DNA of 64,000 nucleotides from NCBI RefSeq assembly GCF_009811555.1, contig NZ_BLIN01000005.1, positions 2,985,501 through 3,049,500 of the forward strand, read 5' to 3'. The position numbers were made by a program, and so were the translations under genes. How positions within the stretch are numbered: the stretch's first letter is position 1; every line of letters begins with the position of its first letter. The notes under the pieces are model-generated. The model was not told the origin of the DNA and made no database searches. It saw nothing but the letters and a program-made list of their open reading frames with translations. Shown here piece after piece: positions 8,865-20,650 of this stretch. The stretch comes from Streptomyces caniferus (lineage in GTDB: Bacteria; Actinomycetota; Actinomycetes; Streptomycetales; Streptomycetaceae).

Positions 8865-10379
8865 TCAGCTCCTCCCCATCAGCAGCCGGGCCTCGCCGAC
8901 CGTGATCACCGAGCCGGTCACCAGGACACCCGCTCCGGAGAACTCGCCCTCTTCCTCGGCGAGGGTGATCGCCGCCTCCAGGGCGTCGTCGAGCCGCGGC
9001 TCGACCTGGACCCGCTCGGCGCCGAAGACCTCGACGGCGATGGCCGCCAGCTCATCGGGATCCATCGCACGATGGCTTGAATTACGCGTCACCACGACCT
9101 CGGCGAAGATCGGCTCGAACGCCTCCAGGAAGCCGCGTACGTCCTTGTCCCCGCTGGCCCCGACGACACCCACCAGCCGGCTGAAGCCGAACGCCTCGGT
9201 GACCGCCTCGGCCGCCGCCCGCGCACCCGCGGGGTTGTGCGCCGCGTCCAGCACGACCGTCGGGCTGCGCCGCACGACCTCCATCCGGCCGGGCGAACTG
9301 ACGGCGGCGAACGCGGAGCGGATGGTGTCGATGTCCAGCGTGCGGGCGTGGTCCGAGCCGACGCCGAAGAACGCCTCGACCGCGGCGAGCGCCACCGCGG
9401 CGTTGTGCGCCTGATGGGCGCCGTACAGCGGCAGGAAGACCTCGGGGTACTCGCCGCCCAGTCCGCGCAGCGTCAGCATCTGCCCGCCGACCGCGACCTC
9501 ACGGGAGATGACCCCGAACTCCATGCCCTCTCGGGCGACCGTGGCATCCACCTCGACCGCGCGCTTGAGCATCACCGAGGCCGCGTCCACCGGCTGCTGG
9601 GCCAGCACGACCGTGGCGTCCTTCTTGATGATCCCGGACTTCTCGCCGGCGATCTGCTCGGGCGTCTCCCCCAGCCGGTCGGTGTGGTCCAGCGAGATCG
9701 GGGTGACCACGGCGACATCGCCGTCGATGACGTTCGTCGCGTCCCAGGTGCCGCCCATGCCGACCTCGACGACCGCGACGTCCACGGGGCTGTCGGCGAA
9801 GGCGGCGTACGCCATGGCCGTGAGCACCTCGAAGAACGACAGGCGGTACTCCTGCTGGGAGTCGACCATCTCCACGTACGGGGCGATGTCCCGGTACGTC
9901 TCGATGAACTGCTCGGCGGAGATCGGGGCGGCGTCCAGGCTGATCCGCTCGGTGATCGACTGGACGTGCGGGCTGGTGTAGCGGCCCGTGCGCAGGTCGA
10001 AGGCGGACAGCAGGGACTCGATCATGCGGGCGGTGCTGGTCTTGCCGTTGGTGCCCGTGATGTGGATGGACGGGTAGGCGCGCTGCGGCTGACCGAGGAT
10101 GTCCAGCAGCGCCGCGATGCGCTGTACCGACGGGTCGAGCTTGGTCTCGCCCCAGCGGCCGGCCAGCTCGTCCTCGACGGCGCGCAACGCGCGGTCGACC
10201 TCGGGGTCGGCCGGGCGGGCGGGAATCCCGTCCCCCTGCGGCGGCCCGGCCTGGGCGCGCAGGGTCCGGCTGCCGGCCTCGATCACCGCAAGATCCGGGT
10301 CACGGTCGGTCTCCGCCTCGACCAGTTCGTCGAAGGCTTCGTTCGGGTCGGGGTCGTCGTTCTGGGGGCGCTCGCTCAC
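8865..10379 (-). CDS. folC: Folylpolyglutamate / dihydrofolate synthase FolC
   Basis: About 504 residues from the GTG at 10379 (SERPQNDDPDP); a GTG at 10400 would add seven, and neither has a clear ribosome site. It is a Mur-ligase-like enzyme that adds glutamate to dihydropteroate or folates using ATP. The P-loop HITGTNGKTSTARMIES and the Mg-binding and hinge regions VVEVGMGGTWDATNVID and TPISLDHTDRLG are clear, as is the C-terminal ligase half VLDAAHNPAGARA. The first 70 residues are acidic and variable, which is usual in Streptomyces. It is followed directly by the coupled DUF4233 gene. Confidence 0.95.
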   Translation of the reverse strand: MSERPQNDDPDPNEAFDELVEAETDRDPDLAVIEAGSRTLRAQAGPPQGDGIPARPADPEVDRALRAVEDELAGRWGETKLDPSVQRIAALLDILGQPQRAYPSIHITGTNGKTSTARMIESLLSAFDLRTGRYTSPHVQSITERISLDAAPISAEQFIETYRDIAPYVEMVDSQQEYRLSFFEVLTAMAYAAFADSPVDVAVVEVGMGGTWDATNVIDGDVAVVTPISLDHTDRLGETPEQIAGEKSGIIKKDATVVLAQQPVDAASVMLKRAVEVDATVAREGMEFGVISREVAVGGQMLTLRGLGGEYPEVFLPLYGAHQAHNAAVALAAVEAFFGVGSDHARTLDIDTIRSAFAAVSSPGRMEVVRRSPTVVLDAAHNPAGARAAAEAVTEAFGFSRLVGVVGASGDKDVRGFLEAFEPIFAEVVVTRNSSHRAMDPDELAAIAVEVFGAERVQVEPRLDDALEAAITLAEEEGEFSGAGVLVTGSVITVGEARLLMGRS

Positions 10380-10511
10380 GCCGACCAGTCTACGAGGCAC
10401 GTGTGACAGCGGTGCGCTGCGCTGCCCCCTCCCGGAAGCTGCGCCCTCTCCCGGGGCCCGGACGGCGTGACCGGCTCCGGGACCGCGCCGTACGCCGGAG
10501 CCGCCCCTCGC

Positions 10512-11966
10512 CTACGTCAGGGCCGCCTTCATCATGGCCCGCGCGGTCGGCGCCGCCAGGCCGTTGCCGGAGACCTCGTTGCGGGCAGCGTGCCCGTCCT
10601 CGACCATCACGGCCACCGCCACCTGGTGTCCCTTGCCGTCCTGGGCGTACGAGACGAACCAGGCGTAGGGCGTGCCGCTGTTGTCGACGCCGTGCTGGGC
10701 GGTGCCCGTCTTGCCGCCGACGGTCAGTCCGCCGATCTTCGCGCCGGATCCGGTGCCCTTGTCCACGACCGTCTGCATCGCCGACTGCAGCTGGTCCGCC
10801 GTACGCGCCGACATGGTCCTGCCGTCGCCGTAGGCAGCCGGTCCGAAGTCCTGGACGGTGTTGCCGCCGCCGTCGGTCAGCTTGTCGACCAGCTGCGGCT
10901 TCTTGAGCTCGCCGCCGTTCGCGATGGCCGAGGAGATCATCGTCATCTGCAGCGGGGTGGCCTGGTCGTCGAACTGGCCGATCCCGGAGAGCGCGGTCTG
11001 CGCCTCGTCCATGTCGGAGGGGTAGACGCTCTTGCCGGCCCGCACCGGGGTGTCCACCTTGTCGTCGTCGAAGCCGAACTTCTCGGCCTGCGCCTTCACC
11101 TTGTCCTTGCCCAGGTCGACGGCCATCTTCGCGAAGACGGTGTTGCAGGAGTACTGGAGCGCGGTGCGGATGTCGGCGTTCTTGCAGGGTGCGGAGGCGT
11201 TCTCGTTGGTGAGTTTGGTGCGGGTGTGCGGAAGCGTGTACGGGTCGGGACTGTCGGTGGGCTCGTCCACCGAGGAGTACAGGCCGTTCTCCAGCGCGGC
11301 CGCGGCGACCACCAGCTTGAACGTGGAGCCGGGCGGCAGCGGCTGCCGCAGCGCCCGGTTGACCTCCGGGTGCTCCGCGTCGCCGGACAGCTTCTTCCAG
11401 GCCCGCTGGTCGGACCCGGCGGACCCCGCGAACTTCCCCGGGTCGACCGACGGGGTGCTGACCATGCCCAGGATCCGCCCCGTGGCCGGGTCCATGGCGA
11501 CGGCGGCGCCCTTCTTGCCCGCCAGCGCCCGGTAGCCGGCCTTCTGCACCGCGGGGTCGATGGTGGTGGCCACGTCGCCGCCCTTGGCCCGGGTGCGGGT
11601 CAGCGCGTCGGCAGGGGTCTGCAGCCGGCTGTCGGAGCCGTCGAGGAGGTCGCCGTAGAGGCTCTCCAGCTGGTTGCTGCCGTAGATCTGCGAGGTGAAG
11701 CCGGTGACCGGGGCGTAGAGCGGGCCGTCCTTGTAGGTCCGCTTGTACTTGAGCGTGGAGGAGGTGGCGGCGGAGCCGGTCACGGGCTCCCCGCCGACCA
11801 GGATGTTGCCCATCGGGGCCGCGTACTTGCCGATCGCCACCCGCGGATTGTGCGGGTCCTCCCTGTAGTCGCCCGCCTTCGCGCCCTGGATCCAGGTGGC
11901 CCAGCCCATCAGCGCGACGATGAGGGACAGGCAGAAGATCGAGGCCCGGCGCAGGGGCTTGTTCAT
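10512..11966 (-). CDS. Class B penicillin-binding protein, PbpA-like
   Basis: 484 residues from the ATG at 11966, preceded by GAGGAG; a GTG or ATG further upstream is not supported. It has one N-terminal membrane anchor (FCLSLIVALMGWATWI), a small non-catalytic domain, then a transpeptidase domain with SxxK at S214-K217 (STFK), SCN at 273-275 and KTG at 419-421, so all catalytic motifs are present. Size and MNKPLRR start resemble PBPA of Streptomyces and mycobacteria rather than PBP2. No SEDS partner is adjacent. It lies between folC and valS, an unusual place given the usual folC-valS adjacency I recall for Streptomyces. Confidence 0.9.
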   Translation of the reverse strand: MNKPLRRASIFCLSLIVALMGWATWIQGAKAGDYREDPHNPRVAIGKYAAPMGNILVGGEPVTGSAATSSTLKYKRTYKDGPLYAPVTGFTSQIYGSNQLESLYGDLLDGSDSRLQTPADALTRTRAKGGDVATTIDPAVQKAGYRALAGKKGAAVAMDPATGRILGMVSTPSVDPGKFAGSAGSDQRAWKKLSGDAEHPEVNRALRQPLPPGSTFKLVVAAAALENGLYSSVDEPTDSPDPYTLPHTRTKLTNENASAPCKNADIRTALQYSCNTVFAKMAVDLGKDKVKAQAEKFGFDDDKVDTPVRAGKSVYPSDMDEAQTALSGIGQFDDQATPLQMTMISSAIANGGELKKPQLVDKLTDGGGNTVQDFGPAAYGDGRTMSARTADQLQSAMQTVVDKGTGSGAKIGGLTVGGKTGTAQHGVDNSGTPYAWFVSYAQDGKGHQVAVAVMVEDGHAARNEVSGNGLAAPTARAMMKAALT

Positions 11967-12179
11967 GGGGCGCGGCTCCTCGGTGGGGGGCGTGCGGTGG
12001 TGCCGCAACTACGGCATTCCGGTCCACGGTGCCTCGGCTTCATGAGAGGCCCATGAGAACGCCCGGATCCCCGTCCGGGACAACTTTCTGCCGTCTTTCG
12101 CCCTCTTCGACGGCGGGCTGTCGACGCCCTCCGGTGATCACCACGCGGCAGCGCACGGGAAGGCAGGAGCTGAGGACGG

Positions 12180-13409
12180 GTGCCGGCAATCAGTCAGCGG
12201 ATGCATTTGATACTGCTCACCGCCTGGACGGTGCTGTGGTTCGTCGTCGTCGAACCCCACGGCGGCTTCTCCTGGCACTACCTGCGCACCGGCGGCGAAC
12301 TGATCTACCAGGGCGAGGCCGGCGACGGCTCCGGCGGACTGAACCTCTACGCGCACCACCCCGAGCTCCAGATGGGCCCGCTCAGCTTTCTGACCGCCGG
12401 CCTGTTCAACCCGTTCCCCGAGGCCACCGGGCAGTTCCTGGCGGCGGCCCTGATGTCGCTGCTCGGCCTGGTCATCGTGGTGCTGGCGGGCCGCAGCGCC
12501 GCCCACTACTTCCTGGGCACCGGCACCAACCACCAGCGGCTGCGGCAGCGCGTCCTGGTCGCCGGGCTCGCCTTCATCCCCATGTGGATCGAGGTGGGGG
12601 TCCGCTTCGGGCATCTCGACGATGTCCTCGCGCTGTTCTTCACCGCCCTCGCGGTACGCGCCCTCACCCGCGGCAACGCCGCCCTCACCGGCGCCTGCCT
12701 GGCCCTGGCGATGGACTCCAAGCCCACCGCGCTGGCCTTCCTCCCCCTGCTGCTCGCGCTGCCGCGAAGGGAGTGGCTGCGGGCCGGAGCGTGGTGCGCG
12801 GGTCTGGTCGCGGTCGCCTGGCTGCCGTTCTTCCTCGGCGACCCGCAGTCCTTCGCCGCGGCGAAGTTCGCCATCCCCAACCATCCGGCGTCCGCACTGC
12901 GCTGGCTGGGTGTCGGCGACCCCGAGACGCCCGCCTGGGACCGCCCCGCCCAGGCCGCCCTCGGCCTGGCACTGGGATCGATCGCCGTCCTGCGGGGCCG
13001 CTGGGCGGCGGTGGTGCTGCTCGGCGCCAACGCCCGCATCGTCCTCGACCCCAGCGTCTACACGTACTACACCGCGTCGGTGCTGCTCGGCACCCTGCTG
13101 TGGGACGTCATCGGCCAGCGCCGCCTGGTCCCCTGGTGGAGCTGGCTGGCGCTGCTCACCCTCTACGGCAGTGTCTTCGCCGTCCCCGACGACGCCGCCC
13201 GGGGCCTGATCCGCCTGGCGTTCGTGGCCGTCTCGACGGCGTACGTCCTGCTCTGGCCGGTGCGCGAGCGGGGGCGGCGGGGGCCGGGACGGCGCAGGCC
13301 CCCCGCCCGTACGGACGAGGGGCCTGCACATGACGGTCCCGGGCCCGGCCCGGCTCCCGGGCCGGGCCCGGCGCCTACCCCTTGGGCAGGGCCGCCAGCT
13401 GCGCGGTGA
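12180..13409 (+). CDS. Membrane glycosyltransferase-like protein (GT-C type)
   Basis: 409 residues from GTG 12180 with AGGAGCTGAGGA upstream. Eight or more hydrophobic spans are visible through residue 365, followed by a basic then Pro/Gly-rich tail. [12 protein letters not shown] near residue 141 resembles the GHxDD-type loop of GT87 / polyprenyl-phosphate-mannose glycosyltransferases, and [16 protein letters not shown] resembles their KPxxL stretch, so a GT-C sugar transferase is the best guess. It is divergent from the PBP gene. The last 35 bases overlap the 3' end of valS on the other strand, and the low-complexity C-terminus may be dispensable. Confidence 0.7.
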   Translation: MPAISQRMHLILLTAWTVLWFVVVEPHGGFSWHYLRTGGELIYQGEAGDGSGGLNLYAHHPELQMGPLSFLTAGLFNPFPEATGQFLAAALMSLLGLVIVVLAGRSAAHYFLGTGTNHQRLRQRVLVAGLAFIPMWIEVGVRFGHLDDVLALFFTALAVRALTRGNAALTGACLALAMDSKPTALAFLPLLLALPRREWLRAGAWCAGLVAVAWLPFFLGDPQSFAAAKFAIPNHPASALRWLGVGDPETPAWDRPAQAALGLALGSIAVLRGRWAAVVLLGANARIVLDPSVYTYYTASVLLGTLLWDVIGQRRLVPWWSWLALLTLYGSVFAVPDDAARGLIRLAFVAVSTAYVLLWPVRERGRRGPGRRRPPARTDEGPAHDGPGPGPAPGPGPAPTPWAGPPAAR

Positions 13410-16023
13410 TCCGGACGATGTCCGCCTCCGCGGCCTCCAGCCGGCCGCGGATCTTGTCCACGACCTTCTCCGGCGCCTTGGCGAGGAACGCCTCGTTGCC
13501 GAGCTTGGCGGTGGCCTGCGCCTTCTCCTTCTCGGCGGCGCCCAGGTCCTTCGTCAGCCGCTTGCGCTCGGCCTCGACGTCGATGGCACCGGACAGGTCC
13601 AGTGCGACGGTCGCGCCCGCGACCGGCAGCGAGGCGGTGGCGCTGAAATCGTCACCGGCCGGCTGCAGCCGCAGCAGCGAGCGCATCGCGGCCTCGTGCG
13701 CGGCCAGCGCCGTACCGGACAGCTCCAGTCGCGCCGGGACCTTCTGGCCCGGCTGCAGCCCCTGGTCGGAGCGGAAGCGGCGGACCTCGGTCACGACCTG
13801 CTGGACGGTCTCGATCTCCCGCTCCGCCGCCGCGTCCCGGAAGCCGCCCGGGGCGTCGGCCCCTGCGACGGCCACGGCCTTCGGCCAGTCGGCGATCACG
13901 ACCGACTCACCGCCGGTCAGCGTCGTCCACAGGGTCTCGGTGACGAACGGGACGATCGGGTGCAGCAGCCGCAGCGTGACGTCCAGGACCTCGCCCAGCA
14001 CCCGGCGCGAGGCCTCGGCGGCCGGGCCGCCCGCCATGAACGTCGTCTTGGACAGCTCGACGTACCAGTCGAAGACCTCGTCCCAGGCGAAGTGGAAGAG
14101 GGTGTCCGACAGCTTCGCGAACTGGTAGTCGTCGTAGTACGCGTCGACCTCGGCGACGACCGAGTTCAGCCGGGACAGGATCCACCGGTCGGTCGCCGAC
14201 AGCTCCTCGGCGGGCGGGAGTTCGCCCTCCACCGTCGCACCGTTCATCAGCGCGAAGCGGGTGGCGTTCCAGATCTTGTTGGCGAAGTTGCGGGACCCCT
14301 GGACCCAGTCCTCGCCGATCGGGACGTCGACGCCGGGGTTGGCCCCCCGCGCCAGCGTGAACCGGACGGCGTCGGAACCGTAGGAGTCCATCCAGTCCAG
14401 CGGGTTGACCGCGTTGCCGAAGGACTTCGACATCTTCTTGCCGAACTGGTCGCGGACCATGCCGTGCAGCGCGATGGTGTGGAACGGCGGGGTGCCGTCC
14501 ATCGCGTACAGCCCGAACATCATCATCCGGGCGACCCAGAAGAAGAGGATGTCGTAGCCGGTGACCAGGACGGAGTTCGGGTAGAACTTCTCGACGCTCG
14601 GGGTCTGCTCGGGCCAGCCGAGCGTGGAGAACGGCCACAGCCCGGAGGAGAACCAGGTGTCCAGGACGTCGGTGTCCTGGGTCCAGCCCTCGCCGGTGGG
14701 CGCCTCGTCGTCCGGTCCGACGCAGACGACCTCGCCGTTCGGGCCGTACCAGACGGGGATCCGGTGGCCCCACCACAGCTGCCGCGAGATGCACCAGTCG
14801 TGGAGGTTGTCGACCCAGCCGAAGTAGCGGGACTCCATCTCCTTGGGGTGGATCGCGACCTTGCCGTCACGGACCGCGTCGCCCGCGGCCTTCGCCAGCG
14901 GGCCGACCTTGACCCACCACTGCATCGACAGCCGCGGCTCGATGGTGGTCTTGCAGCGCGAGCAGTGCCCGACGGAGTGCGTGTACGGGCGCTTCTCGGC
15001 GACGATCCGGCCCTCGGCGCGCAGCGCGCCGACGATCGCGGAACGGGCCTCGAAGCGGTCCAGGCCCTGGAAGGGGCCGTGCGCCGTGATGACGCCGCGC
15101 TCGTCGAGCACCGCGAGGTTCGGCAGGTCGTGCCGACGGCCGATCTCGAAGTCGTTGGGGTCGTGCGCCGGGGTGACCTTGACCGCGCCGGTGCCGAACT
15201 CCGGGTCGACGTGCTCGTCGGCGACGACCGGGATCCGGCGGCCGGTCAGCGGCAACTCGATCTCGGTGCCGACGAGATGGGCGTAGCGCTCGTCCTCCGG
15301 GTGGACGGCGACCGCGGTGTCGCCGAGCATCGTCTCGGCCCGCGTCGTCGCCACGACGATGGAGGTGTCGCCCTCGCCGTACCGGATGGAGACCAGCTCG
15401 CCGTCGTCGTCCTGGTACTCGACCTCGATGTCCGAGATCGCGGTCAGACAGCGCGGGCACCAGTTGATGATGCGCTCGGCGCGGTAGATCAACTCGTCGT
15501 CGTAGAGCCGCTTGAAGATCGTCTGGACGGCCTTGGTCAGGCCCTCGTCCATCGTGAAGCGCTCACGCGACCAGGCGACGCCGTCGCCCAGGCGCCGCAT
15601 CTGGCCGGAGATCTGTCCGCCGGACTCGTTCTTCCACTGCCAGACCCGCTCGACGAACGCCTCACGGCCCAGGTCGTGCCGGGAGACGCCCTCCTTGGCG
15701 AGCTCCCGCTCGACGACGTTCTGGGTGGCGATACCGGCGTGGTCCATGCCGGGCTGCCAGAGCGTCTCGTAGCCCTGCATGCGCTTGCGGCGGGTGAGGG
15801 CGTCGATGAGCGTGTGCTCGAAGGCGTGCCCCAGGTGCAGGGAGCCGGTGACGTTCGGCGGCGGAATGACGACGGTGTACGGGGGCTTGTCGCTCTTCTC
15901 GTCCGCCTCGAAGTAACCCCGCTCTACCCAGCGCTCGTACAGCGGCCCCTCTACATCGGCCGGCGTGTACTGAGTCGGCAGTTCGGGGGCGCTGTGGTTG
16001 CTCTGCTGAGTGTTCTCGGTCAC
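13375..16023 (-). CDS. valS: Valyl-tRNA synthetase
   Basis: 882 residues. This class I synthetase charges tRNA-Val. Signature HLGH (H63-H66, in [17 protein letters not shown]) and KMSKS near residue 529 ([10 protein letters not shown]) are intact. The editing domain spans about 210-360, and a C-terminal coiled coil that contacts tRNA occupies the last 70 residues ([19 protein letters not shown] and on). The GTG start at 16023 is used. No T-box or other leader structure was recognised in the 150 bases upstream, so simple promoter control is assumed. Confidence 0.97.
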   Translation of the reverse strand: MTENTQQSNHSAPELPTQYTPADVEGPLYERWVERGYFEADEKSDKPPYTVVIPPPNVTGSLHLGHAFEHTLIDALTRRKRMQGYETLWQPGMDHAGIATQNVVERELAKEGVSRHDLGREAFVERVWQWKNESGGQISGQMRRLGDGVAWSRERFTMDEGLTKAVQTIFKRLYDDELIYRAERIINWCPRCLTAISDIEVEYQDDDGELVSIRYGEGDTSIVVATTRAETMLGDTAVAVHPEDERYAHLVGTEIELPLTGRRIPVVADEHVDPEFGTGAVKVTPAHDPNDFEIGRRHDLPNLAVLDERGVITAHGPFQGLDRFEARSAIVGALRAEGRIVAEKRPYTHSVGHCSRCKTTIEPRLSMQWWVKVGPLAKAAGDAVRDGKVAIHPKEMESRYFGWVDNLHDWCISRQLWWGHRIPVWYGPNGEVVCVGPDDEAPTGEGWTQDTDVLDTWFSSGLWPFSTLGWPEQTPSVEKFYPNSVLVTGYDILFFWVARMMMFGLYAMDGTPPFHTIALHGMVRDQFGKKMSKSFGNAVNPLDWMDSYGSDAVRFTLARGANPGVDVPIGEDWVQGSRNFANKIWNATRFALMNGATVEGELPPAEELSATDRWILSRLNSVVAEVDAYYDDYQFAKLSDTLFHFAWDEVFDWYVELSKTTFMAGGPAAEASRRVLGEVLDVTLRLLHPIVPFVTETLWTTLTGGESVVIADWPKAVAVAGADAPGGFRDAAAEREIETVQQVVTEVRRFRSDQGLQPGQKVPARLELSGTALAAHEAAMRSLLRLQPAGDDFSATASLPVAGATVALDLSGAIDVEAERKRLTKDLGAAEKEKAQATAKLGNEAFLAKAPEKVVDKIRGRLEAAEADIVRITAQLAALPKG

Positions 16024-16173
16024 GACGCACAGTGTACGGGCGCGGATGTAGCAGCTTCGAACCGGTTTCGCCCCCGGGGCAACGGCTGCCGGCGCCGTCG
16101 TACAGGATGTCGGGAGCGTATAAACATCACGCAGAACTCAACTGGCTTCAGTTGTCACGAGGGGAACCGCTCC

Positions 16174-17115
16174 ATGAGCTTCAACCAGCCGCCTCCCGGC
16201 CCGTACGGCCAGCAGCCCCAGCAGCCCGGCCCGTACGGCCAGCCGCAGCAGCCGCCGGCCCCGCAGCCGGGCTACGGCTACCCGCAGCAGGGCGGCCAGG
16301 TGCCGGGGCAGCAGCCGGGCTACGGCTACCCCCAGCAGGCTCCCGCGCAGGGCTACGGCTACCCGCAGCAGGGCGGCCAGCCCGGCTACGGCCAGCAGGC
16401 TCCCTACGGCGGACAGCAGACCCCCTACGGCACGATCCCCCAGGGCGCCCCGGAGAGCGGCGGCAACGGCAAGAAGATCGGCCTCATCATCGGCGCGGTC
16501 GCGGTCGTCGCGGCGATCGGCGTGGGGGCGTACTTCGCCTTCGGCTCGGGCGGGGATGTGAAGCCCTACACCATGGTCATGCCGAACAGCCTGCTCAACG
16601 GTGAGTACACCAAGACGGCCGAGCCCGGAGGCGGAGGCACCAAGCCTCTCGCCGACGACAAGGAAGCCAAGGCGATGGGCATCACCAACGGCACCTCCGT
16701 CAACGCGAAGTACCAGAAGAGCAAGACGGACCAGCTCACGGTCGGCGGCGTCTACGGCGACATCGCGGACCCCAGCGGTGCGGTGGACAAGATGTTCGCC
16801 AAGATCGACGAAGGCCAGAAGGAGAGCGGGTCCAAGGCCAAGGTGGAGACGGTCACACCGGTCACCTCGTACTCGCCGGACGGCTTCGACGGCGAGGTCA
16901 TGAAGTGCAAGGCCTACAAGGTCTCCTTCACCGCCGGGACCATCACCGCATCCGGCGGGATGAGCGTGTGCATCTGGGGTGATTCCAGCGCGGTGGGCGT
17001 GGTGCTGAACCAGGCGATCCCCTCACCGAGCGCCCCCTCGGCCCAGGCCGCCACCGCCGAGCAGCTCTCCGAGAAGACCGCAAAGATCCGCAACGAGGTC
17101 CGCAAGGAGAAGTAG
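16174..17115 (+). CDS. Pro/Gln/Gly/Tyr-rich membrane-anchored protein
   Basis: 313 residues from ATG 16174, with GAGGGG upstream. Residues 1-95 are a low-complexity tract of PYGQQPQ and GYGYPQQ type repeats. A single membrane span follows (residues about 100-121, GLIIGAVAVVAAIGVGAYFAF), then an extracellular domain of 190 residues. The ectodomain contains two cysteines (MKCKAYKV and SVCIWGD) that may form a disulfide, and ends in a basic helix (KIRNEVRKEK). This layout, with the disordered part inside and the domain outside, is common in Streptomyces. The function is unknown. It is divergent from valS. Confidence 0.85.
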   Translation: MSFNQPPPGPYGQQPQQPGPYGQPQQPPAPQPGYGYPQQGGQVPGQQPGYGYPQQAPAQGYGYPQQGGQPGYGQQAPYGGQQTPYGTIPQGAPESGGNGKKIGLIIGAVAVVAAIGVGAYFAFGSGGDVKPYTMVMPNSLLNGEYTKTAEPGGGGTKPLADDKEAKAMGITNGTSVNAKYQKSKTDQLTVGGVYGDIADPSGAVDKMFAKIDEGQKESGSKAKVETVTPVTSYSPDGFDGEVMKCKAYKVSFTAGTITASGGMSVCIWGDSSAVGVVLNQAIPSPSAPSAQAATAEQLSEKTAKIRNEVRKEK

Positions 17116-17302
17116 CGGTCCCGTCCGGTCGTGAAGCTTCAAGGCGTTCGATGAGGTGGTCTCGTCGGGCGCCCTTTGCTTGCGGAGACGGAACCGCACA
17201 CCCCGCAGAGCCTTGGCCAAAACCTTGCGCAGGCCGGAGAAGAGGACGTACCGGTTCGTAGCCTCACCTCGACCGAAAGATCTACAACGAGGGGGGTTGT
17301 TC

Positions 17303-17610
17303 ATGCACAACGCGATACGTCGCCTTTCCGCAGCGACTGGGGTACTGGTGGCGGCAGGTGCGCTTCCGATCGTGGCGACCGCGCCGGCCCAGGCCACCAC
17401 CAAGCAGTGCACGTCGTTCATTGCCGAAGGCGGCTACAAGGTGGGGCCGAAGGTCCGTGCCGCATGCAAGATGACAGGGGAGGGCGGCTTCATCATGCGA
17501 ACAACAACGTCCCCTTCTGCCAGGCTTCCCTGCTCACGCTCAAGGTCAAGCCGGTGATCGCCGAGAGGGCATGCCAGCTCGGTACCGCCGGGCCATCAGG
17601 TCACCTGTAA
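17303..17610 (+). pseudogene. Small secreted cysteine-rich protein, frameshifted
   Basis: From ATG 17303 (GAGGGGGG upstream) a signal peptide (GVLVAAGALPIVATAPAQA, cleavage near residue 31) leads into CTSFIAEGGYKVGPKVRAACK. The frame then drifts into nonsense and stops at 17557. The neighbouring frame continues naturally with [18 protein letters not shown] and ERACQLG, stopping at 17610. Joining both gives about 101 residues with four spaced cysteines, a pattern typical of small secreted Streptomyces proteins. The join lies near 17485-17500 and is consistent with loss of one base. It may be a recent pseudogene or a sequencing error. The function is unknown. Confidence 0.6.
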
Positions 17611-17617
17611 CAACACA

Positions 17618-17651
17618 GAGCCGCCCGGCAGCCATGGCTGCCGGGCGGCTC
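17618..17651. terminator. Perfect palindromic bidirectional terminator
   Basis: A 34-base sequence identical to its own reverse complement (GAGCCGCCCGGCAGC arms meeting at CATG). It lies between the converging secreted-protein gene and clpX, so it should stop transcription from both sides. Confidence 0.85.
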
Positions 17652-17671
17652 TCGTGTCGCGTCTCGGGCGC

Positions 17672-18955
<1,284 letters not shown>

Positions 18956-19046
18956 GAGGTGCTTCCCCTTCGCCTGGGATCCGCATTGCTCCGCGGACCC
19001 GGGTGCTTGCCTATCGACGGTACCTTGCCGGGCCCCCCGTACGGGC

Positions 19047-19095
19047 CCCCCTTGGACCGACTCGGTTCACTCGATCCGAATCCGGTCCAAGGGGG
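19047..19095 (-). terminator. Stem-loop between clpP2 and clpX
   Basis: Thirteen-base arms CCCCCTTGGACCG (19047-19059) and CGGTCCAAGGGGG (19083-19095) surround a 23-base loop. It lies 30 bases after the clpP2 stop and 90 bases before the clpX start, so it probably terminates or attenuates the clpP1-clpP2 transcript. Confidence 0.6.
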
Positions 19096-19124
19096 CAACG
19101 CTCCGGCTCACTTCGCGACGGTCG

Positions 19125-19802
19125 TCAGCCGATCGAGACGGACGACTTGCGCGTCGAGACGATCTGGTCGACCAGACCGTACGCCAGCGACTCCTCGGCG
19201 GTCAGGATCTTGTCACGCTCGATATCGTCACGGATCTTCTCGACCGGCGTGGAGGAGTGCTTGGCCAGCAGGTCCTCCAGCTGCGAACGCATCCGCAGGA
19301 TCTCGTTGGCGGCGATCTCCAGGTCGGACACCTGGCCGCGGCCGGTCTCGCTGTAGGGCTGGTGGATCAGCACACGGGCGTTCGGCAGCGCCATCCGCTT
19401 GCCGGGGGTGCCGGCGGCGAGCAGCACGGCCGCGGCGGAGGCCGCCTGGCCCATGCAGACCGTCTGGATGTCCGGCTTCACGAACTGCATCGTGTCGTAG
19501 ATGGCCGTGAGCGCCGTGAAGGAGCCGCCCGGGCTGTTGATGTAGATCGAGATGTCCCGGTCCGGGTCCATCGACTCCAGGCACAGCAGCTGCGCCATGA
19601 CGTCGTTGGCCGACGCGTCGTCGATCTGCACGCCGAGGAAGATCACGCGCTCCTCGAACAGCTTCGCGTACGGGTCGTACTCGCGCACGCCCTGCGAGGT
19701 GCGCTCGACGAAGCGCGGGACGATGTAGCGGGACTCGGCGCGCGGGCCGGAAAACTCGGACTCCGCGCCCTGGGAGAGGCCGCTGCCGGGGTAGTTGTTC
19801 AT
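19125..19802 (-). CDS. clpP2: ATP-dependent Clp protease proteolytic subunit 2
   Basis: 225 residues counted from the ATG at 19802 (MNNYPGSG); in-frame starts at 19814 and 19832 cannot be excluded. It is a serine peptidase with the complete triad S122 (GQAASAA), H147 (LIHQP) and D197 (ERDK). The N-terminal extension [17 protein letters not shown] is typical of the actinobacterial second ClpP. It follows clpP1 by 64 bases, and the two subunits are expected to assemble into a mixed 14-mer served by ClpX. It belongs to the clpP1-clpP2 transcription unit. Confidence 0.95.
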   Translation of the reverse strand: MNNYPGSGLSQGAESEFSGPRAESRYIVPRFVERTSQGVREYDPYAKLFEERVIFLGVQIDDASANDVMAQLLCLESMDPDRDISIYINSPGGSFTALTAIYDTMQFVKPDIQTVCMGQAASAAAVLLAAGTPGKRMALPNARVLIHQPYSETGRGQVSDLEIAANEILRMRSQLEDLLAKHSSTPVEKIRDDIERDKILTAEESLAYGLVDQIVSTRKSSVSIG

Positions 19803-19866
19803 CGTGGTGTTCACCGTCCTGGTGGCGATCAAGTGGGTGGGGGCTGTAGGGCGAGTGGTACGGGGC

Positions 19867-20481
19867 TCAGGCCCCCGTGCCGCCCCCGCCCGGAACGCCG
19901 GCGGCGGAGGTCATCACATCGTCGATCAGGCCGTACTCCTTGGCCTCATCGGCGGAGAACCAGCGGTCGCGGTCCGAGTCCTGGGTGATCCGCTCGACGG
20001 TCTGACCGGTGTGGAAGGCCGTCAGCTCCGCCATCCGCTTCTTGGTGTGCAGCAGCCGCTCGGCGTGGATCTTGATGTCCGACGCGGAGCCGGCCAGGCC
20101 CGCGGAGGGCTGGTGGATGAGGATCTCGGCGTTGGGCAGCGCGAAGCGCTTGCCCGGGGTGCCGGCGCTCAGCAGGAACTGTCCCATGGAGGCGGCGAGG
20201 CCCATCGCGATCGTCACCACGTCGTTCTTGATGTACTGCATGGTGTCGTAGATCGCCAACCCGGCCGAGATCGAGCCGCCCGGGGAGTTGATGTAGAGGA
20301 AGATGTCCTTGTCCGGGTCCGCGGCGAGGAGAAGCAGCTGCGCGGTGATCTTGTTGGCGATGTCGTCGTCGACCGGCTGGCCGAGGAAGATGATCCGCTC
20401 GCCGAGCAGCCGGTTGTAGACCTGGTCGCCGAGGCCACCGAAGGTCGGCTCAGCGGCGGCGGAAGGCATCGGGATCGTCAC
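19867..20481 (-). CDS. clpP1: ATP-dependent Clp protease proteolytic subunit 1
   Basis: 204 residues from the GTG at 20481, selected because AGGTGG lies five bases upstream; an ATG at 20469 is also in frame. The triad is S98 (GLAASMG), H123 (LIHQP) and D172 (RDRW). In Streptomyces this gene heads the clpP1-clpP2 operon and is activated by ClgR when Clp capacity is low. A ClgR-like box sits 170 bases upstream of the start. The C-terminus is short and Gly-rich ([10 protein letters not shown]). Confidence 0.96.
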   Translation of the reverse strand: MTIPMPSAAAEPTFGGLGDQVYNRLLGERIIFLGQPVDDDIANKITAQLLLLAADPDKDIFLYINSPGGSISAGLAIYDTMQYIKNDVVTIAMGLAASMGQFLLSAGTPGKRFALPNAEILIHQPSAGLAGSASDIKIHAERLLHTKKRMAELTAFHTGQTVERITQDSDRDRWFSADEAKEYGLIDDVMTSAAGVPGGGGTGA

Positions 20482-20650
20482 GTGTCCACCTGCTCGTTGT
20501 CGGACGGCTCCAGGCCGTCTCAGCGTCGTCTGCTGGGGCGTGGGGAGGCGGCGCCGTGTGTGGGCCCGGCGCGGTTCCAGGGACTCCCCTGCCCTCGTAT
20601 CTACGGACCCTAACGCGCAGGTCGGACAACGCCATCCCGCATCGATAACT

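Noticed and set aside
13330..16173. Upstream extension of the Gln/Pro-rich gene frame
   Set aside because: The preceding 2.8 kb is antisense to valS; ATG 16174 with GAGGGG is the natural start.
16024..16173. Possible T-box riboswitch before valS
   Set aside because: No specifier stem or T-box sequence could be found in this 150-base region.
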